From Pedobacter sp. (GTDB lineage Bacteria > Bacteroidota > Bacteroidia > Sphingobacteriales > Sphingobacteriaceae), in the NCBI GenBank assembly GCA_025351765.1, contig JANXVH010000055.1, forward strand, positions 1-64,000: DNA of 64,000 nt, given 5' to 3'. The translations under genes were made by a program, and so were the position numbers. Positions 9,993 through 19,576 of this stretch are shown here, one piece after another; position 1 is the stretch's first letter; the number at the start of each line of letters is the position of its first letter. Under the pieces are notes generated by a model. It was not told the origin of the DNA and ran no database searches. It worked only from the letters and a program-made list of their open reading frames with translations.

Positions 9993-11894
9993 ATGAGTGA
10001 TTCGATTAAACACGAATGCGGGATAGCTTTTATCAGGCTTCTGAAACCCCTCTCGTATTACCAGGAAAAGTACGGTACTGCACTTTACGGACTCAATAAG
10101 CTTTATCTTTTAATGGAAAAACAGCATAACCGCGGTCAGGATGGCGCAGGTATTGCTACCATTAAACTGAATATGAAACCTGGGCACCGCTACATTAGCA
10201 GGTACAGGTCTATGGCTCAGAATGCTGTTGCAGACATCTTTGGATATGTACAGAGCAAGTTTGTAGGTATTCAGAATGAAACACCAGAACTGATGCAGGA
10301 TGCCGAATGGCTAAAAGCAAATGTGAGTTTTATTGGAGAGGTGTTGTTAGGCCACCTTAGATACGGTACACATGGACAGAACAGCATTGAGAACTGTCAC
10401 CCATTTCTACGCCAGAATAACTGGATGACCAGGAATCTGGTAATTGCTGGTAACTTCAATATGACCAATGTTGATGAGTTGTTAGAGCAATTGTACGAAT
10501 TGGGGCAGCATCCTAAGGAGCAGGCAGATACAGTAACTGTTTTAGAGAAAATAGGTCACTTTCTGGATGATGAGAACCAAACCTTATTTGATGAATACAA
10601 AAAAGAGGGACTGGATAATGTGGATATCACCCATAAAATATCTGATAACCTTGACATCGCAAAAATACTGAAACGTTCTGCCAAGAACTGGGATGGAGGC
10701 TATGCGATATCTGGAATAGTTGGTAATGGCGATGCCTTTGTATTAAGAGACCCTTCTGGTATCAGGCCGGCGTTTTATTACCAGGACGATGAAATTGTAG
10801 TGGCTGCTTCAGAACGGCCGGCAATTCAGACTGCATTTAATATTCCGTTTAAAGATGTTAAAGAAATACAACCCGGTCATGCGTTGATTGTTAAGAAAGA
10901 TGGAACAGTTAGTCAGGAAATATTCAGGGATCCCGAAGAGAAAAGAGCTTGTTCATTTGAGCGCATCTATTTCTCCAGAGGTAGTGATGCTGAGATTTAC
11001 CGGGAGCGTAAGCATCTTGGAGCACTATTGTGCGATCAGATCCTTGAGGCGGTAAATTCAAACCTTAAGAATACGGTATTTTCATTTATTCCAAATACTG
11101 CAGAAGTATCATTTTATGGAATGGTTGAAGGTCTTCACAGTTACATTAGAAATGTACAAAAGGATACACTGCTTCACCGAAAGGAGACATTAACAGACGA
11201 GCAGTTGGATGAGTTGTTGTCTATGAATCCAAGAGTGGAGAAACTGGCCATCAAAGATGTTAAGCTTAGGACTTTCATTACCCAGGATGCCGATAGGCAA
11301 GATATGGTAGCACATGTTTATGATACTACCTATGGAGTAATTAAAAATCATACAGATACGCTAGTTGCAGTTGATGATTCTATTGTAAGAGGTACTACGC
11401 TTAAACAAAGTATTATCAAGATCATTGATAGGCTTCATCCTAAGAAAATCATTATTGTATCTTCTGCCCCACAGATCCGTTATCCAGATTGTTATGGTAT
11501 TGATATGTCTAAAATGGGTCAATTTGTTGCCTTTGAAGCTGCTATACAACTTTTAAAGGCTAACGGAATGGAACACATCATAGAAGAAGTTTATCAAAAA
11601 TGTAAAGCTTCTTTGCTACTGCCTAAAGAAGAGATTGTAAATCATGTAAAAGATATCTACAGGCCGTTTAAACAACAGGAAATATCAGATCAGATTACTA
11701 AAATTATTACTCCGGAAAATATCAATGCGGAAGTGAAAGTGATTTACCAGACACTTGATAACCTACATGTAGCTTGCCCTAACCATAGTGGAGACTGGTA
11801 CTTTTCTGGAAATTACCCAACACCTGGTGGAAATAAAGTGGTTAATAAAGCCTTTGTAAACTGGAAAGAAGGAAATAACCAAAGAGCTTATTAA
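9993..11894 (+). CDS. class II glutamine amidotransferase / amidophosphoribosyltransferase-like protein (PurF-like, long form)
   Basis: N-terminal ECGIAFIRL, QHNRGQDGAGIAT, DPSGIRPAFYY, and PRTase motif LVAVDDSIVRGTT. Confidence 0.85.
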   Translation: MSDSIKHECGIAFIRLLKPLSYYQEKYGTALYGLNKLYLLMEKQHNRGQDGAGIATIKLNMKPGHRYISRYRSMAQNAVADIFGYVQSKFVGIQNETPELMQDAEWLKANVSFIGEVLLGHLRYGTHGQNSIENCHPFLRQNNWMTRNLVIAGNFNMTNVDELLEQLYELGQHPKEQADTVTVLEKIGHFLDDENQTLFDEYKKEGLDNVDITHKISDNLDIAKILKRSAKNWDGGYAISGIVGNGDAFVLRDPSGIRPAFYYQDDEIVVAASERPAIQTAFNIPFKDVKEIQPGHALIVKKDGTVSQEIFRDPEEKRACSFERIYFSRGSDAEIYRERKHLGALLCDQILEAVNSNLKNTVFSFIPNTAEVSFYGMVEGLHSYIRNVQKDTLLHRKETLTDEQLDELLSMNPRVEKLAIKDVKLRTFITQDADRQDMVAHVYDTTYGVIKNHTDTLVAVDDSIVRGTTLKQSIIKIIDRLHPKKIIIVSSAPQIRYPDCYGIDMSKMGQFVAFEAAIQLLKANGMEHIIEEVYQKCKASLLLPKEEIVNHVKDIYRPFKQQEISDQITKIITPENINAEVKVIYQTLDNLHVACPNHSGDWYFSGNYPTPGGNKVVNKAFVNWKEGNNQRAY

Positions 11895-11900
11895 AAAGAA

Positions 11901-12527
11901 TTAGTGGTAGTATTTTAATATTACCTGTACAAATAGCCGGATAGCAAAGATCAAGATCACTGCTCCGGCTATTTTATTTAGCGCCTGTATGTTTTTTTCT
12001 TTGATTTTGTCTCTGAGCTTAGCAGCGTAATAGGTTTTAACACAATCTACCGATAGCTGGGTTGTCATGGCAACTGCAAAAAACACCACCTTCTCGGCCA
12101 TATCGTAATGAAGCTGTACCGAAATAATTCCGCCAACCATGATCCAAAACATGAGCGTAGAAGGAGAGAGCAGGCACATTAAAAATCCCTTCAATATATA
12201 TCCACGTTTGCGGATTTTAATGGTGTGCGCCATCTCGTAGTTTACTTTTACTTTGTGGAATAAATAGTAAATACCAATACCAAATAGAAACAAGCCTCCG
12301 ATAATGCCTATATATTGATTGTACTCAGAATTATAATCAACAAACTGAGAGCTAAATATGGTTAAGGAAATAAATATTATATCGCTGAAGATTACTCCAA
12401 TAGCTAGAGCGAACCCTGCTTTGAAGCCTGATTCAATACTGGTTTTGATCATAGAAAAAAAGACAGGGCCCGTCAAAAACGAAAATAAAACCCCTGCACC
12501 TATTCCTTGTAATATTGCTTCAAACAT
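11901..12527 (-). CDS. LysE family translocator
   Basis: MFEAILQGIGAGVLFSFLTGPVFFSMIKTSIESGFKAGFALAIGVIFSD is LysE-type; about 6 TM segments. Confidence 0.88.
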   Translation of the reverse strand: MFEAILQGIGAGVLFSFLTGPVFFSMIKTSIESGFKAGFALAIGVIFSDIIFISLTIFSSQFVDYNSEYNQYIGIIGGLFLFGIGIYYLFHKVKVNYEMAHTIKIRKRGYILKGFLMCLLSPSTLMFWIMVGGIISVQLHYDMAEKVVFFAVAMTTQLSVDCVKTYYAAKLRDKIKEKNIQALNKIAGAVILIFAIRLFVQVILKYYH

Positions 12528-12754
12528 TCAGTTCAACAGATATAATATGCTAATATGCAATTTTAAACATAAACAGTGATATTTTAACACCAGTTCAAGC
12601 GAGATTTCGAAGTGTAAATAAAAAGGACTATGCTAGTCAACTACTTAAAAATCCAAATTTTAAAAATACGTCAAAGAACTTTTTCACATGCAATCACCGC
12701 TTGCTAACCTCGCGTTGTGTACCACAAATTTACCGAAATGCGGTGTGCTAAAAA

Positions 12755-12823
12755 AGGTCATATGACCTAAGTTGGTACATCAAATGACCGTTTTTAGTAC
12801 GCCATTTGACCGAAAAATGGTAC
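12755..12823. promoter_or_regulatory. Candidate operator array: TGACC every 22 bp with interleaved GTAC motifs
   Basis: aggtcatatgacct palindrome at 12755-12768; TGACC at 12763, 12785 and 12807; GTAC at 12775, 12797 and 12820. Confidence 0.45.
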
Positions 12824-13014
12824 AAGCGGAACATATTAGGGGCTTCGATACAAAGACTATACTTGTACATAAAAAGGTGCCTGATTAGTGTAGCAATATG
12901 GGCTAAATATGGTATTTGTATGGTCTATGTGTAAAGCGTGCTCTTTGTACATATTGTACTTCCGTGTACAGTTTTTTTTATTTATGTTTAACACATTAAA
13001 AACTAAATTAAAAT

Positions 13015-14448
13015 ATGAGTTCAGAACAGACACAAACCAAGTGGGCACAATTCATCCCGTTAGTCACGGTATTCTTTTTTTGGGGCTTTGTTGCCGCAAG
13101 TAATGATATCTTAATACCTGTCTTTAAGCAAGCATTTAACCTTTCTCAAAGTCAAAGTCAATGGGTTTCATTGGCATTTTATATTGCTTACACTGTTGGC
13201 TCAATAATATATACAGGTATCTCTGTTCTGATCAAGCAAGATTTGGTTAATAAGATTGGTTACAAGAATGGCCTTGCTCTTGGATTAGTCATATCTGCAA
13301 TCGGTACCCTATTGTTTTATCCTGCTGCTAACCTGGGATCATTCCCACTGATGTTGTCAGGTCTGTTTATAGTAGCGCTGGGCTTTTCATTGCAGCAAAC
13401 CGTTGCAAATCCTCTTGCTATTGCATTAGGCCCCATTTCTACAGGTTCTCAGCGACTAACATTAGCCGGGGGAGTTAATAACTTCGGTACAACCATCGGG
13501 CCGCTTATCGTGAGTTTCGCTATTTTCGGATCCAGCACGAATGCTGTCAGCAGCATCAGTATTGAAAGTGTTAAAATACCATATTTGATTCTTGGAGCTG
13601 CATTTATTGTTGTTGCTATATTTCTAAAGTTTTCTTCATTGCCAGACAGGCCCGCATTGGTAGAGGGAACTGTTGAGGATTCTTCAATGAAAAGTTCAGC
13701 CTTGCGTTATCCCCAGTTGGTTATGGGTATGTTTGCCATTTTTGTATATGTTGGAGTTGAAGTTTCTACAGCTAGTAACTTACCTGCATATATGGAAAAG
13801 GATTTAGGTTTTGCCTTAAAAGATATTGCCCCATATATTTCTTTGTATTGGGCGAGTATGATGATAGGAAGGTGGACCGGAGCTGTTGAAGCTTTTACAG
13901 ACAAAATCAACATACAAAAAATCTTAAGATTTATTGCTCCTTACCTTGCTTTCGGAATATTCCTTGCTGTAAACGCAATAGCAAAACATGACCTGGCTCC
14001 TTTTTACGTTTATGCAGTAATTATCCTATTATTAATCATTGCTGATGCAGCGAGTAAAGGAAACCCGGCGAGGATGCTATTGATTTTTTCGTTGGTTGGC
14101 ATAGCTGCCCTTATAATTGGGATGTCAACTACCGGTATGGTGAGCGTATATGCCTTTACTAGTGTTGGTTTGTTTTGCAGCACATTATGGCCATGTATCT
14201 TTACCTTGGCAGTAAGCGGATTAGGTAAAAATACCAGTCAGGGAAGTAGCTTCCTAATCATGATGATTATGGGTGGCGGTATCATAAGTTGGATACAAGG
14301 ATATGTTTCTGAGTTCACGGGAATTCAATATAGCTATGTAGTAGGAATTATCTGTTTTGCTTACCTCGCATTTTATGCCTGGAAAGTTAGCGGTATATTG
14401 AGAAGCCAAGGCATTTCTTTCGATAGAAAGCTTTCTGGCGGACATTAA
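13015..14448 (+). CDS. MFS transporter, FucP-like sugar permease
   Basis: About 12 TM; VTVFFFWGFVAASNDILIPVFKQAFNLS and LGFSLQQTVANPLA resemble FucP/glucose-galactose permeases. Confidence 0.88.
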   Translation: MSSEQTQTKWAQFIPLVTVFFFWGFVAASNDILIPVFKQAFNLSQSQSQWVSLAFYIAYTVGSIIYTGISVLIKQDLVNKIGYKNGLALGLVISAIGTLLFYPAANLGSFPLMLSGLFIVALGFSLQQTVANPLAIALGPISTGSQRLTLAGGVNNFGTTIGPLIVSFAIFGSSTNAVSSISIESVKIPYLILGAAFIVVAIFLKFSSLPDRPALVEGTVEDSSMKSSALRYPQLVMGMFAIFVYVGVEVSTASNLPAYMEKDLGFALKDIAPYISLYWASMMIGRWTGAVEAFTDKINIQKILRFIAPYLAFGIFLAVNAIAKHDLAPFYVYAVIILLLIIADAASKGNPARMLLIFSLVGIAALIIGMSTTGMVSVYAFTSVGLFCSTLWPCIFTLAVSGLGKNTSQGSSFLIMMIMGGGIISWIQGYVSEFTGIQYSYVVGIICFAYLAFYAWKVSGILRSQGISFDRKLSGGH

Positions 14449-14468
14449 GATTTTTAATTTATTTTTGC

Positions 14469-14498
14469 AGCCACAGGAAAGTATCCTGTGGCTTTTTT
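14469..14498 (+). terminator. Rho-independent terminator
   Basis: agccacagga-aagta-tcctgtggct followed by T-run. Confidence 0.9.
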
Positions 14499-14506
14499 AG
14501 TATAAC

Positions 14507-14962
14507 ATGGCAAATAAACCAAGCTTTAATCACATATTCATGAACCTGGCATCAGATCTTGCGGCACGCTCACACTGCGTTCGTGCGCATGTAGGTGCTG
14601 TGTTGGCTAAAGATACCCGTATCATTTCAATTGGCTATAACGGACCGCCGGCTGGCACACATAACTGCGATGAGGAATGGCCCGATACCGGTTGCGACAG
14701 AGATTCGAAAGGGAGTTGTTCTCTTGCATTGCATGCGGAAGAAAACGCTATTCTGTACGCGGTCAAAAATGGGTCAAAGATTTCGGGGGCTACACTTTAT
14801 ACCACACTTTCTCCCTGTATCGCCTGTGCCAGGCTGATCTTGTCTTCAGGTATAAAAATTGTGCTATATAGGGATTCCTATGCAGAATACAAAGGCTTAC
14901 CTAGTGATGAAGGGGTTGATTTTTTGCAAAGGTTCGGTGTGGAGGTGATTAAATTTTCTTAA
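14507..14962 (+). CDS. dCMP/deoxycytidylate deaminase family protein
   Basis: HAEENAI and [11 protein letters not shown] zinc motifs; [15 protein letters not shown] typical of dCMP deaminase/ComEB. Confidence 0.93.
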   Translation: MANKPSFNHIFMNLASDLAARSHCVRAHVGAVLAKDTRIISIGYNGPPAGTHNCDEEWPDTGCDRDSKGSCSLALHAEENAILYAVKNGSKISGATLYTTLSPCIACARLILSSGIKIVLYRDSYAEYKGLPSDEGVDFLQRFGVEVIKFS

Positions 14963-14970
14963 CTTTGGCC

Positions 14971-16500
14971 ATGCTAGAAAAAATCATTATTCTCGATTTT
15001 GGTTCTCAATATACACAATTAATTGCCCGGAGGGTGCGCGAGTTAAACGTTTATTGCGAAATACATCCCTTCAATAACATTCCTGAACTTACAGCAGACG
15101 TAAAAGGGATCATTTTTTCTGGAAGCCCTTTTTCTGTGCGTCAGGAAGATGCTCCACAAATAGATCTTGCAAAGTTTCATAATCATTACCCTGTACTAGC
15201 TGTATGTTATGGCGCTCAATATATTGCCCAGCATTTAGGTGGCGAGGTACAGCAATCCTCAACAAGAGAATATGGTCGTTCTAACCTAAACTTTGTTGCC
15301 GCAGAAAATAAATTATTTAAAAAAATTAATAAAGGATCTCAGGTTTGGATGTCTCACGGAGATACCATTACAGTAGTGCCAGAAAACTTTGAAATAATTG
15401 CAAGTACCGATAGTGTAAAGGTTGCTGCTTTCCAAATTATAGATTCTAATACATATGCTATACAGTTCCATCCAGAAGTAACACATAGCTCTGATGGAAA
15501 GCAGTTGCTGGAAAATTTTCTTGTCGATATCTGTGAATGCAAACAAGAGTGGACTGCAGATGCATTCGTTGAAACAACAATTGCAGCATTGCAAGAAAAA
15601 CTGGGTAACGATAAAGTTGTTCTAGCGCTTTCTGGCGGTGTAGATTCTTCAGTAGCTGCTATCTTATTGCATAAAGCGATTGGAAAGAACTTGCATTGCA
15701 TTTTTGTTGACAACGGACTACTTCGTAAAAATGAATACGAGGCTGTATTGGAGCAGTATAAACACCTTGGGCTGAACATTAAAGGCGTAGATGCTAAAGA
15801 TCGCTTTTTAAGTCAGCTGGCTGGATTAAAAGATCCTGAGTTAAAACGTAAAGCAATTGGGCGGGTATTTATAGAAGTATTTGATGATGAAGCGCATGAG
15901 GTAGAAGATGTAGTATGGCTTGCTCAGGGAACCATTTATCCTGACATAATTGAATCTGTTTCAGTTAAAGGACCATCAGCTACAATAAAATCTCATCATA
16001 ATGTAGGCGGATTGCCTGATTTCATGAAACTTAAAGTAGTTGAGCCTTTGAATACTTTGTTTAAAGATGAAGTAAGAAGGGTTGGGACATCTTTAGGTTT
16101 AGAACATTTCATTATTGGTCGACACCCTTTCCCTGGCCCGGGTTTGGCCATAAGGATTCTGGGCGAAGTGACTCCCGAAAAGGTAGCCATACTCCAAGAA
16201 GCGGATGCGATTTACATCGATAACTTAAAAGAAGCTGGTTTGTACGACCAAGTTTGGCAGGCGGGAGCTATATTCCTACCTGTTCAGTCCGTAGGTGTAA
16301 TGGGTGATGAACGTACCTATGAGAATGTAATATGCCTAAGGGCAGTAGAATCAGTAGATGGGATGACGGCAGATTGGTGTCACCTTCCATATCCTGTACT
16401 GGCAAAAATTTCGAATGAGATCATTAACAAAGTAAAGGGAATAAATCGCGTTGTATATGATATCAGCTCAAAACCACCGGCAACTATTGAATGGGAGTAA
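14971..16500 (+). CDS. guaA: glutamine-hydrolysing GMP synthase
   Basis: [66 protein letters not shown]-terminus. Confidence 0.97.
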   Translation: MLEKIIILDFGSQYTQLIARRVRELNVYCEIHPFNNIPELTADVKGIIFSGSPFSVRQEDAPQIDLAKFHNHYPVLAVCYGAQYIAQHLGGEVQQSSTREYGRSNLNFVAAENKLFKKINKGSQVWMSHGDTITVVPENFEIIASTDSVKVAAFQIIDSNTYAIQFHPEVTHSSDGKQLLENFLVDICECKQEWTADAFVETTIAALQEKLGNDKVVLALSGGVDSSVAAILLHKAIGKNLHCIFVDNGLLRKNEYEAVLEQYKHLGLNIKGVDAKDRFLSQLAGLKDPELKRKAIGRVFIEVFDDEAHEVEDVVWLAQGTIYPDIIESVSVKGPSATIKSHHNVGGLPDFMKLKVVEPLNTLFKDEVRRVGTSLGLEHFIIGRHPFPGPGLAIRILGEVTPEKVAILQEADAIYIDNLKEAGLYDQVWQAGAIFLPVQSVGVMGDERTYENVICLRAVESVDGMTADWCHLPYPVLAKISNEIINKVKGINRVVYDISSKPPATIEWE

Positions 16501-17689
16501 GTATTGGCTCGCTGTTCTTCTTGGATTAATTTTAGCTGCTTGTTCTCCAAAGGTTGTAACCGTGGTTACCAAACCGAAGGAAACACCTAAGGCAGTGGAC
16601 AAAAAGCCTGAAAAACCGGCAGTTAAATTTACAGAGGCCGTTGTTTCCTTGTTATTGCCGTTTAAACTAAACAGCGTAAATTTAAAAATCGCAACAAAAG
16701 CTGAGGTTGAAAAATCTGCAATGGCAATTGATTTTTACCAGGGCTTCAAGTTGGGTATGGACTCGGCAGCTGCATCCGGATTAAATTTTAAACTTAAGGT
16801 ATATGACATCCGTGATAATAATTCACAAATAGAAGGATTAATGCAGAACGGTGGATTGCTATCTAGTAACCTTATTGTCGGGCCTATTTTTCCGGAAGGA
16901 TTAAAACACATCAGGGCATATTCAATAGCAAAAAACATAGCGATTGTTAGTCCACTTGCGGCCACTCATCCCAAGGAATTCAATAATCCTAATATGATTT
17001 CCATGATCAGTAATGTTGATTTACATGCTGAAAAAATAGAAGATTATATAGTAAAAAAATATACTCCTGAGCAGACTGTAGTGGTGCTGATCAATCCTGG
17101 AAATGCCGATGATGAAATGATGGCGTCTCCTTTGAGGAAGTTCTTCCAAGATCCCAAGAGGCCATTGTTTTTCCAGGAATTTGCGTCTGTATTTACTATG
17201 GAACTTAAATTGATCAAGAACAAAAAGTATGTTATCCTGCTCAGTTCTTCTAATAAAAAGTTTGTGATTTCAACGATTGATAAGCTGATTAAATTAAAAA
17301 ATGCAGGTCTTTCAATTGATTTGTATGGACATCCAGATTGGATTAAACAAAGCTATAGCATAGATAAGTTGCAGGCATTGAATACAGTTGTAAGCTCTTC
17401 CTATAAGATAGATTATTCCCGCAAAGAAGTCGCTCAGTTTATCAGAAAATATCGTTCTGTATTTCACTTTGAACCAAGTGAATATGCATTTAAAGGATTT
17501 GATTCAGGCTATTATTTTGGAAAATTATTGACCGATCATGGAAAGAATTATCAGCAGTTCCTAACAAAGGAAAAATATAAAGGCTTGCAAAATAATTTTG
17601 TATTTCAATACGATCCCAAACAGGGATATATCAATACAAGTGTAATGCTACTTAAATATCACAATTTTGCTTTAAATATTATTGAATGA
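16457..17689 (+). CDS. putative lipoprotein, periplasmic-binding-protein-like (ABC substrate-binding type)
   Basis: Lipobox [32 protein letters not shown] and [12 protein letters not shown] resemble Leu/Ile/Val-binding folds; start uncertain (ATG 16457 or TTG 16487). Confidence 0.75.
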   Translation: MISAQNHRQLLNGSKYWLAVLLGLILAACSPKVVTVVTKPKETPKAVDKKPEKPAVKFTEAVVSLLLPFKLNSVNLKIATKAEVEKSAMAIDFYQGFKLGMDSAAASGLNFKLKVYDIRDNNSQIEGLMQNGGLLSSNLIVGPIFPEGLKHIRAYSIAKNIAIVSPLAATHPKEFNNPNMISMISNVDLHAEKIEDYIVKKYTPEQTVVVLINPGNADDEMMASPLRKFFQDPKRPLFFQEFASVFTMELKLIKNKKYVILLSSSNKKFVISTIDKLIKLKNAGLSIDLYGHPDWIKQSYSIDKLQALNTVVSSSYKIDYSRKEVAQFIRKYRSVFHFEPSEYAFKGFDSGYYFGKLLTDHGKNYQQFLTKEKYKGLQNNFVFQYDPKQGYINTSVMLLKYHNFALNIIE

Positions 17690-18849
17690 GGGTAGAACAC
17701 CAGGTTAGAGCATTTGAACAAATTTTTAAAAGTTATGATGGTATTTTGCCCCTGCACCGTTTCTTATTTGCCTATTTTAAGCAAAACAAACAAATGGGAT
17801 CCTCGGACAGGCGTTGGGTTACCCGTTATATCTATAGTTTTTTTCGATTAGGCAAAGCATTAATGAATGAAAGTCGGCTGCAGAGATTAGCTATTGCAGA
17901 CTTTCTTTGTAGTCATACCTCCAGTTTAATAATAGACAATTACCTGCCCGATATTAAAGATCAGGTAACTGAAAGTGTTGCGCATAAACTTGAGCTAATA
18001 GAGAAGGCTTATCCAGAGTTTAAACTTGAAGACATATTTAATTTTAACGCTGCAATTAGCAACTCCATTGATAAAAAGGATTTTTACACTTCTTATTTAA
18101 CCCAGCCAGATCTTTTTCTAAGGGTAAAAATAGCGCACTTAAAAGGGGTGACGGAGAATTTATTAGCGGCAGATGTTCCTTTCACTCAGCTTTCAGAACA
18201 GGTAATTGCTTTGCCAAATGGTACCAGGTTGGAGCAACTATTGCAAAGTCAGCAATACCACCAAGTACAGGATCTTTCGTCTCAGAAAACCGGAGATTTC
18301 TTTAAGCCGGAAAAATGGGACTATTGGTGGGACTGCTGTGCGGCCTCCGGTGGAAAATCATTGCTTCTTCATGATTTGGAGCCGCAGATACAGCTACTTG
18401 TAAGTGACATAAGGGAAAATAGTCTAGCCAACTTAGACGAGCGTTTCCAGGAAGCTGGATTAAAGAAGTATCAAAAAAAGGTACTTGATCTACTCCTAAA
18501 TAACGATCAGGATCTTCACCATTATGAATTTGATGGAATTATCCTTGATGCGCCCTGCACAGGTTCTGGTACGTGGGGCCGAACACCTGAAATGCTTTAT
18601 TATTTTGATGAACAAAAGGTGGCCAATTTTTCAAGGCTTCAAAAATCCATTGCTGCAAATGTGGTAAAATATCTTAAGGAAGGAAAACCGCTTATCTATA
18701 TAACCTGCTCTGTTTTTACTGAAGAAAATGAGGAAGTTGTAGAATGGTTAACTGAAAATCTACCCTTAAAAGTGGAAAAGATGGATGTCATAAAGGGCTA
18801 TAATGACAAGGCTGATACGATGTTCGCAGCAAGGCTGATCAAAAAATAA
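17686..18849 (+). CDS. RsmB/NOP family class I SAM-dependent RNA methyltransferase
   Basis: CCAASGGKSLLL, LDAPCTGSGTWGRTPE, YITCSVFTEENEEVVEWL; ATGA overlap with the preceding gene. Confidence 0.92.
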   Translation: MRVEHQVRAFEQIFKSYDGILPLHRFLFAYFKQNKQMGSSDRRWVTRYIYSFFRLGKALMNESRLQRLAIADFLCSHTSSLIIDNYLPDIKDQVTESVAHKLELIEKAYPEFKLEDIFNFNAAISNSIDKKDFYTSYLTQPDLFLRVKIAHLKGVTENLLAADVPFTQLSEQVIALPNGTRLEQLLQSQQYHQVQDLSSQKTGDFFKPEKWDYWWDCCAASGGKSLLLHDLEPQIQLLVSDIRENSLANLDERFQEAGLKKYQKKVLDLLLNNDQDLHHYEFDGIILDAPCTGSGTWGRTPEMLYYFDEQKVANFSRLQKSIAANVVKYLKEGKPLIYITCSVFTEENEEVVEWLTENLPLKVEKMDVIKGYNDKADTMFAARLIKK

Positions 18850-18901
18850 GGTAGTTATTGGCCTTTTGGCTTTTAGTCTATAACTATTTATTGAAATTTT
18901 G

Positions 18902-19471
18902 TTACAGTCCGGTATTGTTCCTGAATAACTTAATGGCAATAGCCAAAAGTATAATTCCAAATGCCTTTCTAAGTACGTTAAGCCCAGATTTACCTAATAA
19001 TTTCTCAAGGCGTTCTGTATTCTTTAATACCACATATACAAAAACCATATTAAGTAAAATGCCAATAATAATATTCTGAGTAGCATACTCAGTTTTTAGA
19101 GAAAGTAAGGTAGTCATGGTTCCGGCGCCCGCAATAAGCGGAAAGGCGAGCGGAACTATAGAAACGGTTTCAGGAGCATCTCCATCCTTAAAGATGGACA
19201 AGCCAAGTACCATTTCCATAGCAATAAAGAAGATTACGATAGATCCAGCGATGGCGAAAGATGCAACATCGAGGCCAATAACCTTGAGTAAAGTCTCTCC
19301 CGCAAATAAAAAAATGATCATTAGTGTGGTTGCAACTATTGAGGCCTTTTCTGATTGTATGTGACCCGCTTTCCTTCTCAGTTCAATAACAACGGGTATG
19401 GAACCTAATATATCAATTATAGCAAACAGTACCATTGAGGTAGACAGGATCTGGCTGAAGTTAAATTCCAT
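18902..19471 (-). CDS. MarC family integral membrane protein
   Basis: 6 TM; ILGSIPVVIELRRKAG and PLAFPLIAGAGTMTTLLSL. Confidence 0.9.
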   Translation of the reverse strand: MEFNFSQILSTSMVLFAIIDILGSIPVVIELRRKAGHIQSEKASIVATTLMIIFLFAGETLLKVIGLDVASFAIAGSIVIFFIAMEMVLGLSIFKDGDAPETVSIVPLAFPLIAGAGTMTTLLSLKTEYATQNIIIGILLNMVFVYVVLKNTERLEKLLGKSGLNVLRKAFGIILLAIAIKLFRNNTGL

Positions 19472-19525
19472 AGCTGAATAATTCGATTATTGGTCAAAGG
19501 TATAGCATTTGCAGAAGTAAATGGT

Positions 19526-19560
19526 AAAAAAAAAGCCCCCTCCAGATTTTGGAAGGGGCT
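19526..19560 (-). terminator. Rho-independent terminator downstream of the 19577-21088 permease
   Basis: Minus strand: agccccttcc-aaaatct-ggagggggct followed by T-run. Confidence 0.88.
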
Positions 19561-19576
19561 ACTAGAAATAATTTTA

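Noticed and set aside
15354-15779. 141-aa minus-strand ORF inside guaA
   Set aside because: Antisense shadow of guaA; low-complexity Ser/Thr/Cys composition typical of reverse-frame ORFs.
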